In this document: positions 45,115-55,400 of the stretch, piece after piece
Layout: each line of letters opens with the position of its first letter
Numbering within the stretch: position 1 is the first letter of the stretch
Origin: Symbiodinium sp. CCMP2592
Taxonomy: Eukaryota; Sar; Dinophyceae; Suessiales; Symbiodiniaceae
DNA length: 64,000 bases
Direction of reading: 5' to 3'
NCBI GenBank assembly: GCA_905221615.1
Contig: CAJNDT010000946.1
Span: forward strand, 715,865-779,864
Translations under genes and position numbers: made by a program
Notes under the pieces: model-generated
Told to the model about the DNA's origin: nothing
Databases searched by the model: none
What the model saw: the letters and a program-made list of their open reading frames with translations, nothing else

Positions 45115-45286
45115 GACGACAAAGCACCCATCGTATCATCACTCGAGGCTGCAGTCGCCACAGACGACAGCTGGGATATCAGCAACAACTACGTAGAGTA
45201 CAATAGTGCCCATCGAATGGTGTGGTTCGATCTTCCCTACCAGTTGAAGCGAAGTGAGGTCATGCCAAGGGGCCTTACAAGGGCAT
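45115..45286 (+). CDS. Candidate exon of second gene
   Basis: The frame reads SSLEAAVATDDSWDISNNY and later HRMVWFDLPYQLKRSEVMPR before TAA at 45286. Composition is protein-like, but exact edges are not visible. Upstream 45004-45100 is a GGGGAAGTATTCC-family foldback. Confidence 0.45.
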
Positions 45287-45389
45287 AAAGGTTTGAGGGG
45301 GGTGATTGAGGGATTGCAGCCGTCGCCCACGCCAATTACTTGGAGAAATCTGCGCCCTGAGCTCGAGGGCCGAACGGCGCCCCCCGCAG

Positions 45390-45795
45390 GGTTGGAAGGA
45401 GGCCGCAGCGCCGGGCGTGGCCGGGGACGACACTTCGCAACTGAAAGCCTTGAGCCTTGCGGGCAGCCACACCAACTCTGTGCTGAGATGCTTCTTGCAG
45501 GAAGTCCCGCACAGTGGCGACGATGCTTTGCGCCACGGAGGCCGCTTGTCGATGGAGCTCCTGGGGAAGCGAGATTCGGCCTTTCACCGTGCAGTCACAG
45601 ACGGTGTGCCTTGGGAAGTGCTGTCGAAAGACGTGGCCAGTCAGATGCCTCAGCTACTTTCTCTTGGTTCAGCGAAGGGGCAATGCGACACTGCAGCGAG
45701 CAGAGCACGAGCTCGAAGGCTTCACCAGTTGTGGATGGCCCATTCCCATGGTGACACCCAGCCGGATTTCGGGGTCGTCAAGAAGAACTGTGGAG
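45390..45795 (+). CDS. Large candidate exon of second gene, unrecognised
   Basis: About 135 codons without stop after CCGCAG, with strong C/G third-base preference. Pieces include DDTSQLKALSLAGSHTNSVL, LGKRDSAFHRAVTDGVPWEV and LHQLWMAHSHGDTQPDF. It likely leaves at GTCACC (45796). This is the longest coding-like block between the two mobile-element regions. No domain recognised; two other frames are also partly open. Confidence 0.55.
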
Positions 45796-46010
45796 GTCAC
45801 CTGCCATGTGCTTTTGTGTGCCCTATTTGGGATTTAAGGGGCTGAAAGGAACCCTTAAGGACACCCTATTATGGAACCGTACAGTAGCCTTAAAGGGAAC
45901 ACGATTGAAAACCTAATAGCACTTGTTCCAGGGTGTTGACATCCACGCTTCATGTAAAGGGTTTCTTCCGGGTGTTTATATCGACAGGTGTTGCAAGGGC
46001 TTCAGGTTTG

Positions 46011-46237
46011 GGGTAATGTAGGGGCCTCAATAATCAGAATGAGGTTTGGTGGTATGTTATAGTATAATTGTAATAAACAACCCCCAAAACCCCAGTCTAA
46101 TTATTCAGACCCCTACATTCTCAAAGGGTCCAAAGTACCTATATAGTAGAATGTAGGGTAGGGTTTCTATAGTAGGTTTACATACTATGATTTGGGAAGG
46201 TATTTCCCATAGCAGTACATAGGACCCTTTGGGATTG
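46011..46237. repeat. Two adjacent foldbacks
   Basis: 46011-46128: GTAATGTAGGGGCCTCAATA and TTCAGACCCCTACATTCT ends (GGGGCC family). 46127-46237: CAAAGGGTCCAAAGTACC and GTACATAGGACCCTTTGGG ends. Confidence 0.8.
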
Positions 46238-46257
46238 TGTGCGGCGCGTTCGGGTTA

Positions 46258-46315
46258 ACCCTAAACCCTAAACTTAAACCCTAAACCAAAACCCTAAACC
46301 CTAAACCCTAAACCG
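46258..46315. repeat. Telomere-like CCCTAAA tract
   Basis: Seven or so CCCTAAA units with small interruptions. Confidence 0.85.
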
Positions 46316-46863
46316 TGGCTTTTGGTGGGTTTGGGGCCTGGGGCTCGGGCTCGGTCCTTCAAGGAAACCGAGTACAGAACCCTTAAGAGCTCCCTGTTCG
46401 GGAGCTTGAAGGCCGTTATAGGGTTTAGGGTTTTCGGCGTTCATTGATTCATGTTTCGCGAGTTAAGGGTTTATTTCAGGGGTTAGGGTTCCGGGTTAAG
46501 GGTCTGTTTCAGCGTGTAAGGTTTATGTTAGGTGTCTGCAGGGTGTTTCGATGTGCCTGGGCTACTTCGAGTTCAGGGCTTCTGCTGGACGGCTGAGGGT
46601 TCAAGATCTGGCCCTAGGGCTCTAAGGACTCATATAGCCCAAAGAGCATACTACGGTCGAGCTTAATGACCCTAGACTATGGGAATTATGGTATATTCCT
46701 TGTTATGGTTAATGCAGGATTTATATCCCTAAACCCTGAACCCTATAGATCCCTTAAGGGAACCCCTGAAAGGGATCTATAGGGTATGTCCATCAACCGT
46801 ACTTCGTAAATAGGGCTTTGGCGATGCCAATCAGGCTAGGAGCTTTCCCGGATCCCAAAAGAG

Positions 46864-46975
46864 TATGTCATGGGGGGTAGGGGGAGGGGGGGGGGTAGGG
46901 GGCCTTAATGCCCATAACAAGGACCCAATAAAGGAAGTACCAGTCCTCTACCCCCCTCCCCCTACCCCCCTATGC
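46864..46975. repeat. G-rich foldback with quadruplex-capable arm
   Basis: GGGGGGTAGGGGGAGGGGGG (46872-46891) is exactly complementary to 46951-46970. Five or more G-runs on one arm could also form a G-quadruplex, and the other arm an i-motif. Confidence 0.9.
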
Positions 46976-47020
46976 TGGGTCCCTATGGGTATGTCACTCT
47001 CAGAAGAAGGACCCTAAGGT

Positions 47021-47153
47021 ACTCTACTTAAAGGATCATGGGACTTAGTAACCAGGGTTATAATTAGGGTAGCTATACTTATAACTACTTATAACCCCAA
47101 TTAAGGTACTTATAACCTTACTTACTAAGTCCCATGATCCTCCAAGTAGTGAG
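47021..47153. repeat. Foldback with 20-bp perfect core arms
   Basis: AGGATCATGGGACTTAGTAA pairs exactly with TTACTAAGTCCCATGATCCT; outer CTACTT / AAGTAG also pair. Confidence 0.92.
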
Positions 47154-47586
47154 CCCCTCAGACAGAGTCATGACGAAGCGGCTGGGTTCAGACTTCACGG
47201 CTTAGGGTTGCGACGACATCTATTTTTTTAGGTTTCAGTATTCCCCATGAAGCCTGAACCCAATGTCCCAACCTACTTTCCTCGAAGTATGTGACCCTCC
47301 TTCTATAAGACAGAGAGGCGTAGAAAGTTCGAACGCAGATTGTAGAACATTTATCATACCAGCATACAGCAACACTCCCACGAAGCCAAACAAGTCCTGT
47401 TGAGGTCGGTTAGGTTGTAGAATGTTCATGGTTGATGGTTGTAGTTACTGCCTGCATAACCCTCAAAAACCTGTTCTACAGTAGACTAGGTTATTGCACC
47501 CACAAGGTAATGTAGTAGTTCAACATGTAAGTTATTTTGGTCCGACAAACCCCGCGCACCCTAAAGCTTAAATCTATGCGCTACAG

Positions 47587-47643
47587 GGCCCCTGCGGTCA
47601 AGACGGTCTCTTGTACAAGCTTGCGCATGCTGCTGCTCAGGAG
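47587..47643 (+). CDS. Candidate exon of second gene
   Basis: After CTACAG it reads GPCGQDGLLYKLAHAAAQE, with GC donor (GCGTGG) in phase 0. Confidence 0.5.
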
Positions 47644-48528
47644 GCGTGGATTGGGAACACTTCTCCCCGAAAAACTACAGGTCCTAACTATAGATAGATT
47701 AAAGTAGGTTGAATGCCTGTCCTCTTGGTTACTTGGTGTCTTGAATATAAGATTCTTACCATGAAATGGGTTACCCCAAAGCGGTACTAAATGTGGCGCC
47801 CTGTAGATCGTAATGCAGGTCTTGTGTCTTGGGATGAGGGGGTTCGGGTTCAGGGTCCCAGTAGCTCCCAGTCGTATATTTGCAGAGCGACACGCACAGT
47901 GTCCCTCTGTCTTTCTCCCCTCTATGCATACGTGCACCAGACACACAGACAGACAGACAGTCAGACAGACAGAAGTAGATGCATACATATGTATGCACAT
48001 ACACGCACATACAGTGATAGAAAAAAGCTACGTGAAAGCATGGAATATAACGTCATATCCCTTTTGATGTACATGTGCACGGAGTGTGATGTAAGGTCAG
48101 GTAAAGTAAGGTACGGAAGGGTGGGGGGGAGGCACGCAGTTAGGTAGGCAGGTAGGTGGGTAGGTATGTAGGTGCTATGCAACGCCTCAGCCGGCAGTTT
48201 GTTACAAGTAGGTCATTACACGCCCACATGCATCCAACGTCATAAACCCAGGCCTACATTTTGAAGCCCTGTATCAGTTCTCATCCGTCCAACTTCAGTT
48301 CTGACAGCTCGTCAATAGGGGCCAGCAGAGACCAACAGGGGATGACCCACAAACTGAAGATGCACCTCCATTATTTCTCTATTTGAGAGTCATCTGCAGC
48401 ACTTAGAGACGTATTTGCCACCGAAGACGATCAGTCCCTTAGCTTCCAGGACCCTAAAGCCCTAAACCCTAAAACCCTGAACCTTGAACCGTACCCTAAA
48501 TATTAAAATGGTAAGCCCGACTTTCAAG

Positions 48529-48590
48529 GCTGGTCTTCGTTCATGGTTCGACGAGTACAAGCTGTCCGACCCACGCACGCAGCTGCACAG
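48529..48590 (+). CDS. Candidate exon of second gene
   Basis: After TTCAAG it reads AGLRSWFDEYKLSDPRTQLH, with GC donor (GCAAGA). The phase is compatible with the exon ending at 47643. Confidence 0.5.
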
Positions 48591-48622
48591 GCAAGATGGA
48601 TTTACTATAGTATCCATATCCA

Positions 48623-48738
48623 AAAGGGTCCAAAGTACTGATATAGTAGAATGTACGGTTTTTATATAAGGAATTACTAGTATGATTTGGGGAAGTATTC
48701 CCCATAACAGTACATTGGACCCTTTGGGATATGGGAGG
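48623..48738. repeat. Foldback element, GGGGAAGTATTCCCCATAACA family
   Basis: CAAAAGGGTCCAAAGTACTG pairs with AGTACATTGGACCCTTTGGG. Confidence 0.85.
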
Positions 48739-49127
48739 GGGTTCCAAGGGGGTAGATGACCTACTAGTCCCTCACCCTCCCTTTAGGACCCTAACAACTT
48801 AGGGTTCTGGGTTTAGGGTGCTTGCACCCTGAATCAGAAAGCCTAGAACCTTCAGGCTCAACGGTCTCCGACTGGGCCTCGCGACGTACTTGAACGCAGA
48901 AGTTTCTAGGTTTGGGGTATTAGGGTTTAGGGTTTAGGGCCCTAAAGACCTTTACCTGAACCCTCAATCATAAAATAGTGTGGTGCACCTACGATGTTTG
49001 GGTCCTGGACTCGTAGAGAAAATGAGACCGAACCCTAAATTTCATGTCATGTGTTGTTTCCAACTCCGTGACGTATAGGCGTCGGCCTACGAATTGTTGC
49101 AGCAAATATTTTTTTGTTTTCTAGTAT

Positions 49128-49235
49128 ACCCTAAGGGTCCATGTACCTAAATAGTATATACATTGGCCTTAAAGTACTCCCTATATGGGTACATTGGGCC
49201 TAAAGTATATACTATTTGGGTACATGGACCCATAT
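49128..49235. repeat. Foldback MITE-like element, GGTCCATGTACC family, copy 3
   Basis: Internally almost identical to 3541 and 8890; the right end stops at GGACCC and TATA flanks both sides. Confidence 0.88.
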
Positions 49236-49388
49236 ACCCTAAACCCTTATGGATCCCTTATAGATCCCTTTAAAGGAACCCTTATGATACCCTTAAAGGA
49301 GACCCCTGTTTGGGTACATGGACCCTCAGGGATACTTATGAAACCGTAGACTGGTCAAACACTTTTCAAGCTACTCTAGACCCCCTAA

Positions 49389-49492
49389 GGTAAAAGCCAG
49401 AAAGTTGGAATATGATTATCCTAAACCCTTTATGGTAAATTATAGGGTATCCTACCCTGAAACCATATTCCAACTTTCTGGAGTTCCCTTTA
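49389..49492. repeat. Foldback element, CCAGAAAGTTGGAATAT family
   Basis: Near-identical to 38182-38284, 11 kb away. Confidence 0.88.
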
Positions 49493-49619
49493 TATTCTCT
49501 TGAGCCTCGCGGATACTGTCTCGCGCAACGCGTTCAAGACATGTGATGCTTTAGTCATGGCCCAGGGTTCGCAGGTTTAGTTCGTGAAACATGTGTATGA
49601 CATGAAGGGGTTTATGGTT

Positions 49620-49797
49620 TATGTACATGTGTATCACATATATGTATACATACATACATATAAACAAACAAACAAACAAGTGAGTAAATACCTAAGTATA
49701 TAGCAGCAAACATACATACATGCATACATACATGCACAGCTATGTATGTACTTATATGTACTCAAGTAAACAGCCATGTACACATGTGTATATATAT

Positions 49798-49843
<46 letters not shown>

Positions 49844-49905
49844 ATATATACACATGTGTACATGGCTGTTTACTTGAGTAGCTACTTGTTTGTGTATGTA
49901 TGTAT
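49620..49905. repeat. TACA/TATG microsatellite forming an inverted repeat
   Basis: ACATACATACAT- and TATATATA-rich DNA. Around 49770-49870, AGTAAACAGCCATGTACACA pairs with TGTGTACATGGCTGTTTACT, giving arms of more than 40 bases around the TA run. Confidence 0.88.
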
Positions 49906-49964
49906 ATCCCGAACCTATTAAACATATATGTGCACGCACACTGTCTCGAAGCAGATGTACCTAT

Positions 49965-50072
49965 AGGGTCATACCCTACCCCTTTTTTTAAGGTACCTAC
50001 TTTTCTATACAAGAGAACCTAGCCATGAAACTAGGTACCCTGAAACAGGGGTAGGGTATGACCCTCTAGGTA
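49965..50072. repeat. Foldback element, GGTCATACCCTACCCCT family
   Basis: AGGGTCATACCCTACCCCTT pairs with AGGGGTAGGGTATGACCCT-type sequence. A partial relative lies at 25255-25330. Confidence 0.82.
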
Positions 50073-50137
50073 TGCAAGCATGATTCGGAAGTTCATGCGG
50101 GCCAGAGCTCTGGTTAGAGTTCGAGACTTTCGATGCA

Positions 50138-50246
50138 GCCCTGAGGATCCATGTACCCAAATAGTATATACTTTGGGCCCAATGTACCCATGTAGAGAGT
50201 ACTTTTAGGCCAATGTATATACTATTTAGGTACATGGACCCTTAGG
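50138..50246. repeat. GGTCCATGTACC-family foldback
   Basis: AGGATCCATGTACCCAAATA pairs with TTTAGGTACATGGACCCTTA. Confidence 0.82.
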
Positions 50247-50504
50247 GCAGGTGGAAGGTCTGGCAGCTGCTAGCTTTTAGGCTTGAGGGTTTAGGCATCA
50301 AGTGCCGAAAATGCTTGGCGTGTTAAACTCAAGGCAGTACATGCCTATCTGACGGTTCGCCTCGTACCGTTGCTTTTTGTCAGGGCTTAAGGAGTGGCCT
50401 CGATGAGATAAATCCTTACCCTGAGGGTCCATGTGCCCAAATAGGGATCCTCTAAGGATTCCTTTAAGAGTTGCTAACTATAAGGGTTCTATAAGGGTTT
50501 AGGG

Positions 50505-50802
50505 TATAAGGGTCCATGTGCCCAAATACTTTAGACATTGGCCTTGAAGCAGTCCCCATTTAGGTACTTCGGGCCCAAGGTATATACTTTTCGGGTACAC
50601 GGACTCTGAAAGCCTAAGCCCTTTACAGAACCCTTATAGTATAGGTACTTTGGGGCCAAAGCCTATACTATTCAGGTACACGGACCTATATGGCCTAAAC
50701 CTTAAGGGTCCAAAGGCTCCAATGTCAGGTACTTGGGTTTCGGATAGTAGTTATGTAGGTTACTATTTTGGAGAGCATATGATAACTAGATACTTGGACC
50801 CC
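50505..50802. repeat. Cluster of foldbacks and fragments
   Basis: A CATGTGCCCAAATACTTTAG element at about 50505-50595 and an AGGATAGTAGTTATGTAG-family element at 50704-50802. Confidence 0.7.
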
Positions 50803-50942
50803 TTACCCTTAGGCTCCAAGGACTCATATCTCAAAAGGCTTTTGGGCCCAAAGACCATCTAAGGACTTATGTCTTAAAATGCTTTTGGGCCCAAAGACCA
50901 TACTATATAAGGGCTTTGGGCAATTTTGAGCCCTAAAGTTAG

Positions 50943-50987
50943 GGTACGATCCCCGACGAAGGATGGTTCGAGAAGCCGGGCGCCTCA
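50943..50987 (+). CDS. Candidate exon of second gene
   Basis: Reads TIPDEGWFEKPGAS and ends at a canonical GTAAGA donor (50988). The acceptor AG is at 50941-50942. Confidence 0.5.
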
Positions 50988-52320
50988 GTAAGACGATGTC
51001 GTCCTTCCAAAGTCGGGACCCGAGCTTGGCTGCCTGGTTCTTGGTAGGGAAAAGGGTTCCTTTAAGGGTTCCGTTAACGGGTCCTACAAGGATTCTATAA
51101 GGGGTCTTCGGGGATCTACACTCCGTGTCTGGTTTCTAGTAGGGAATGGGGGAACGGGTAATTGGGGCTGCTATAGGGGACCTTCAGAGACTATCCTAGG
51201 GATCCATTCCCCCTTTCCCTACTAAGAACCAGACAGTTGGGGAAACGCAGGGAGAGTAGCGTTTTATGGTGTTGAGTTTTTGGGTTCTGTAAGACTTCCA
51301 TGAGGGTTCCATAAGGGCATTATTTTTGGGTTCTGTGTATTTAGACTTAGATAGATATGCCTGGGTTTAGGTTTTGGGGTTCGATGTTCATGGTTCCAAG
51401 CTCCAAGATGGCTTAGGGTTCCCAGGTATATATTCCCTAAGACCTAAACCATATATATATATATATACGTGGAGTCTAGCCCTACATTCCGGATCCGCCA
51501 TCCCGAAGCTTAAGCTGCACAACAAGACTCTGAATTGTTCTATCTCTGGACTTGCACATGACTGTCAGCCCTTTTGCTTGATGTACCCTGGCTGCTCTAG
51601 GTCAATGCTATACTTCGACCAGCCTTTGAGAAGGCTTCGAAGTCCCAGGCCCAAGAAAAAACGCCCCAAACCTTACTTAGGTGGAAGCCTTGAAGTCTTA
51701 ACTAAACACCTGAGCCCTAAAGTCTAATGTCCTAAACCCTAGAGCCCCTAATGTAGGAACCTGATTCAGAAACCCTTGGGGTTATAAACCCCCAAAGTAG
51801 GAGGATTCATATAAGGAACCCTAAGGTCCAAGGTTTCTTAATCAGGTTCCTATCCACCACACCCCAAAAACCCTGATGGTACCCTTACAATACCCTTATA
51901 GAACCCTAAACCCTAAACCCTAAACCGTGCACCTTTTTGGTACCCTTTGAAGGAACCCTGAGGTTCCTTAATCAGGTTCCTACATTAAAGGAGCCTTAGG
52001 GTACACCCCAAAAGCCCGGTTCCTCCATTCCCCAAATCCCTTATAGGGTAACTGTAATGATAACCCATATTAGGGGACTTATAGCTCCACTTATAGCTAA
52101 CCAGGAACCTCCAAGTACAGCCCCTACACCCCAAAAGCCCAAACCCTGAACCCTTGTGAAATTTCCCTGTCTTGAAGCGCCGTGTTGACCTGTCCTCATG
52201 CGAGCGTAGTCTTTTGAGTTAGATCTGAATGCACCCTGTACGACAGACGTCTTGGGCTCAGACCAAAAAGTGCGCTCGTAGTGTGGTTGGACACTCACTA
52301 ATCCAGTTCCTGCTTCAAAC
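50988..52320. other. Repeat-rich DNA upstream of the polyprotein
   Basis: Foldbacks at about 51130-51235 (AGTAGGGAATGGG arms), 51755-51855 and 52030-52110. The stretch 52150-52320 is less repetitive and could hold an LTR or leader, but no second copy is visible in the window. Confidence 0.4.
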
Positions 52321-52334
52321 TGGTAGCGGAGCTG
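52321..52334 (+). promoter_or_regulatory. Possible primer-binding site
   Basis: TGGTAGCGGAGCTG resembles the TGGTAGCAGAG complement of an initiator tRNA-Met 3' end with one mismatch. It is preceded by TTCA three bases upstream, as after an LTR end. It is 117 bases before the polyprotein ATG. Chance match possible. Confidence 0.3.
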
Positions 52335-52437
52335 TGAGGACAACCACTAGTGTTTCACCCCCGTAGAGCCTGTGGTCCGGGGTCCGTTGGGTAGAGTAGT
52401 GATAGTCGCGGCGCAAAGGCCCCTTCTATCTGAAGCC

Positions 52438-55400
52438 ATGAGCGTGGCAGGTTTGCGTTACCAGCCCAATCTCTGGTCACAGAACCTGAGCCCTGCAGAA
52501 ACGAAAAGCGGTTCGTACATATACGACGGTACGGCTGCTGGCTTCCACGATTGGTGCTTCCGGACACAGATCCGCGTGCTGCAACATAAGGAGAAGCAGC
52601 GGCGTGAAGCTCTTAAGGACCTGCGATTTGCCGAGTCGGCAAGGGCCAAGAGCGAGTCACCAAGGAAGTGGCGTGGCAGGGCAAGTCAGGGGACCAGTGC
52701 ATCGCCCACAGATGGTGATGGAAGCAGCGGTATACCCGCCAGTCCGTCCAGCGCAAAACGGACTAAGCCCGCGTCCGAGGCAGAAGATGAGGATGCGGAG
52801 TCGTTGCCGTCGCACCCCAGCCAAGTGGCGGGCGACGATGAGCAGGAGCCGGACACAGATCCGGCGGTGTACACCTTGCAAGACATTAAGGACGAGTCGC
52901 TTGATATGAGCGAATGCGTTAGCAAGATTTTGGAGGGTCTCCGAGGAGACGCCTTTTGCATTGCTCGCGACGTCGGCCTGGAACGTCTGCTTCGCCATGA
53001 TGGCGTCGACTACCTGATAGAAGAAATCAGGAGGCAAGCTTTCCCTCTTCAATCTGAAGAGGCGTCCGAACTTTTCCGTCAGGGACAGCTCCTGACGGGC
53101 CCACTTGCAAAGCAACCCGGCGAGCCTATGTTGTCTTACATAGCCCGCCGAAAGCGGTGGTGGTCGACCTTGCGTGAGCTGGATCCTGATATCCGCCTTT
53201 CTGAAGCAATGAGGGCTAACCTCCTTGTTGAGCTTTCAGGGTTGGAAAGGAACGAACAGCTAATGGTCAAGACCGCCGCCCGCGTACACACCGTGGATGA
53301 GTACGCACGCGTCCTTGTTCAGCATCACTCAGTGGTGCACATGAAGGAACGTCTTCTTACCCAGAAGGACCCTAGTGGCCCAGGTAAGACGTGGAGACGT
53401 TTCGACGCTAAGCCACAGTACCCTAAGTTCGGCTACATGGGGTATGATGGTAGTGCCGCAGAGTATGGTCACCAGGAACAGCAGGAATCCGCGGAAGGCT
53501 ACGGTGACGGCTACGGCGAAGAAGCATACCAGGCCACAGCGTCTGGGGGAGATGATGCGGATGAATGGATTGATGATGAAGACCTAGCATTGCAACTCAA
53601 CGCCTATACGGCAGTGGCATATGAAGCTGAGATTGACGATTTGGATGATTCCTATGCCGAGTCAGTTCAGCTTGCGTACGCGGCACAGACCGCCTTCGCC
53701 CAGGCGAAAGGAAAAGGAAAAGGGAAGAACAAGGGCAAGTCCTCCGGAAAATCCGGAGGGAAGGTCGTGCGTAGCAATTTGACTATTGCTGATCGTAAGG
53801 CCAAGTTGGCAGAGCTTAAGGCAAAGAGTAGGTGCCTGAAGTGCGGCGTGATCGGCCATTGGGCCGGAGATGCTGCCTGCAAGTTTAGCGGTAAGGGCAA
53901 CGGCCCCAAGGGCACCACAACCCCAGCACAGTCTGGGGGAACTGCCAACGCAGCCGCAAAGCCGGCGGCGCCGAAGCCCCAGGCGTACTTCGCCGCAGTG
54001 GAGGAGGATGACACAGAGTGTGTCCATCTGTCGAATGCGAGCGCTGGTAGGCTCGAGGGTTACCCAGCCAACCTTGAGCTGACTCCCTCAAGGACCAATA
54101 CCGGCAAAGGCCGCGGCAGTGAAACCCTCTTCTCACCGCAGCTTCGGCGCACAGCCGCCGCTAGGATCATGCGTGACAGCCCGCCTGAGGGTTCCGATCG
54201 CGTTTTCTCCTTTGGTCAGCATAAGGGTCTGACTTATGAGCGTGTCTTGTATACGTTTCCTGGATATGTTCTTTGGGGACGCACGCAGAAGTGCCCATCC
54301 ATAAATTTGGCCGATTTCTTGGATTGGGTCACGGAGTACTTTGATGTGCGTGATGACAACCCCATTAGCATCACGAGAAGGGACGTCCCTCTCAGCCAGG
54401 AGCCCCCGCCTGAACCCTTTCAGCCCGAGGTTCGCCTCGCTGCGTCAGCTGCTTCGTCCAGCGAAGGCCCCCGGAAATGCCGGGGAGGTTGCAAGGAGTT
54501 CAACAAGTCGGGGAGTAACGCATACATAGACATGCGGACCTGTAAGAAATGCGGCACCGTCACCAAGACGAAGAAAGAGAAGCCTGTCATAGACCAGGCC
54601 ACATGCCCCCACACCTCCACCGAGAGGTCGGGTAGCAGTAGGAAGACCTCCCGCATTAAGTGCAAGCTTTGTGGGATGCTTCTAGATGAGCAGCCGCAGA
54701 CCGAGCGAAAGGCTAGGGATGACGCAGCCACCGTGCTGCGGGAGTCCAACACCCTGGACTTCGATCTTCTGCGCAGCATAGTCGGCAGCACGGGGGATAG
54801 CCTCCCCGTAGAGGTAGTAGTTCCGGCTATTGCCCAGTTTCAAGAGACCATAGAGGGTCACTTCGTAACCGAGCCCGTGATATCTCGCGGTGACCTTCTC
54901 GCATATCTGCAAGAGGCCTTAGATGATCACTCTGCGTCATCGACCAACAACAGTTGGGAAGTGGCGTCGGCGAGATCGCGCTCCTCGAGGGCCTCCGCGA
55001 CGAGGCACGCCTTCGTGGCTTTCACTGAGGGGGTCACAGATATCCATCCGGCTTTGGTTGATTTGCCCGTAGTAAATATCTACGAGGATAAGCACGTATA
55101 CGCCGTGTTGGATGAGGGCTGTAACTCGACTGTTCATGGTAGCGATTGGATAGCAAACGCGGCGGGGAAACTTGCGAACTTCGGTTACAGCACGAGGTTT
55201 AAACCTGAGGGCAATCGGACCTTCAAGGGTCTTAGCGGTGCTACCGAAACCCTGGGTAGCAGGACCATACCTTTCTCTATAATGGGATTGGAGCAGGACT
55301 TGAGAGTTCCGGGCGTCCTTGATTCTCACGAGATTAAGGGTACAGCCCCTCTCCTTTTGTCCCTTTACGCCCAGGCCCAACTTGGTATAACCAAGGATCT

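Noticed and set aside
45254..45754. Alternative frame across the 45.4-kb coding block
   Set aside because: It is open but has weaker third-base C/G preference and less natural composition than the frame chosen.
52372..52437. Upstream GTG start for the polyprotein
   Set aside because: A eukaryotic ATG occurs in frame at 52438, 22 codons later; the upstream codons look like leader sequence.
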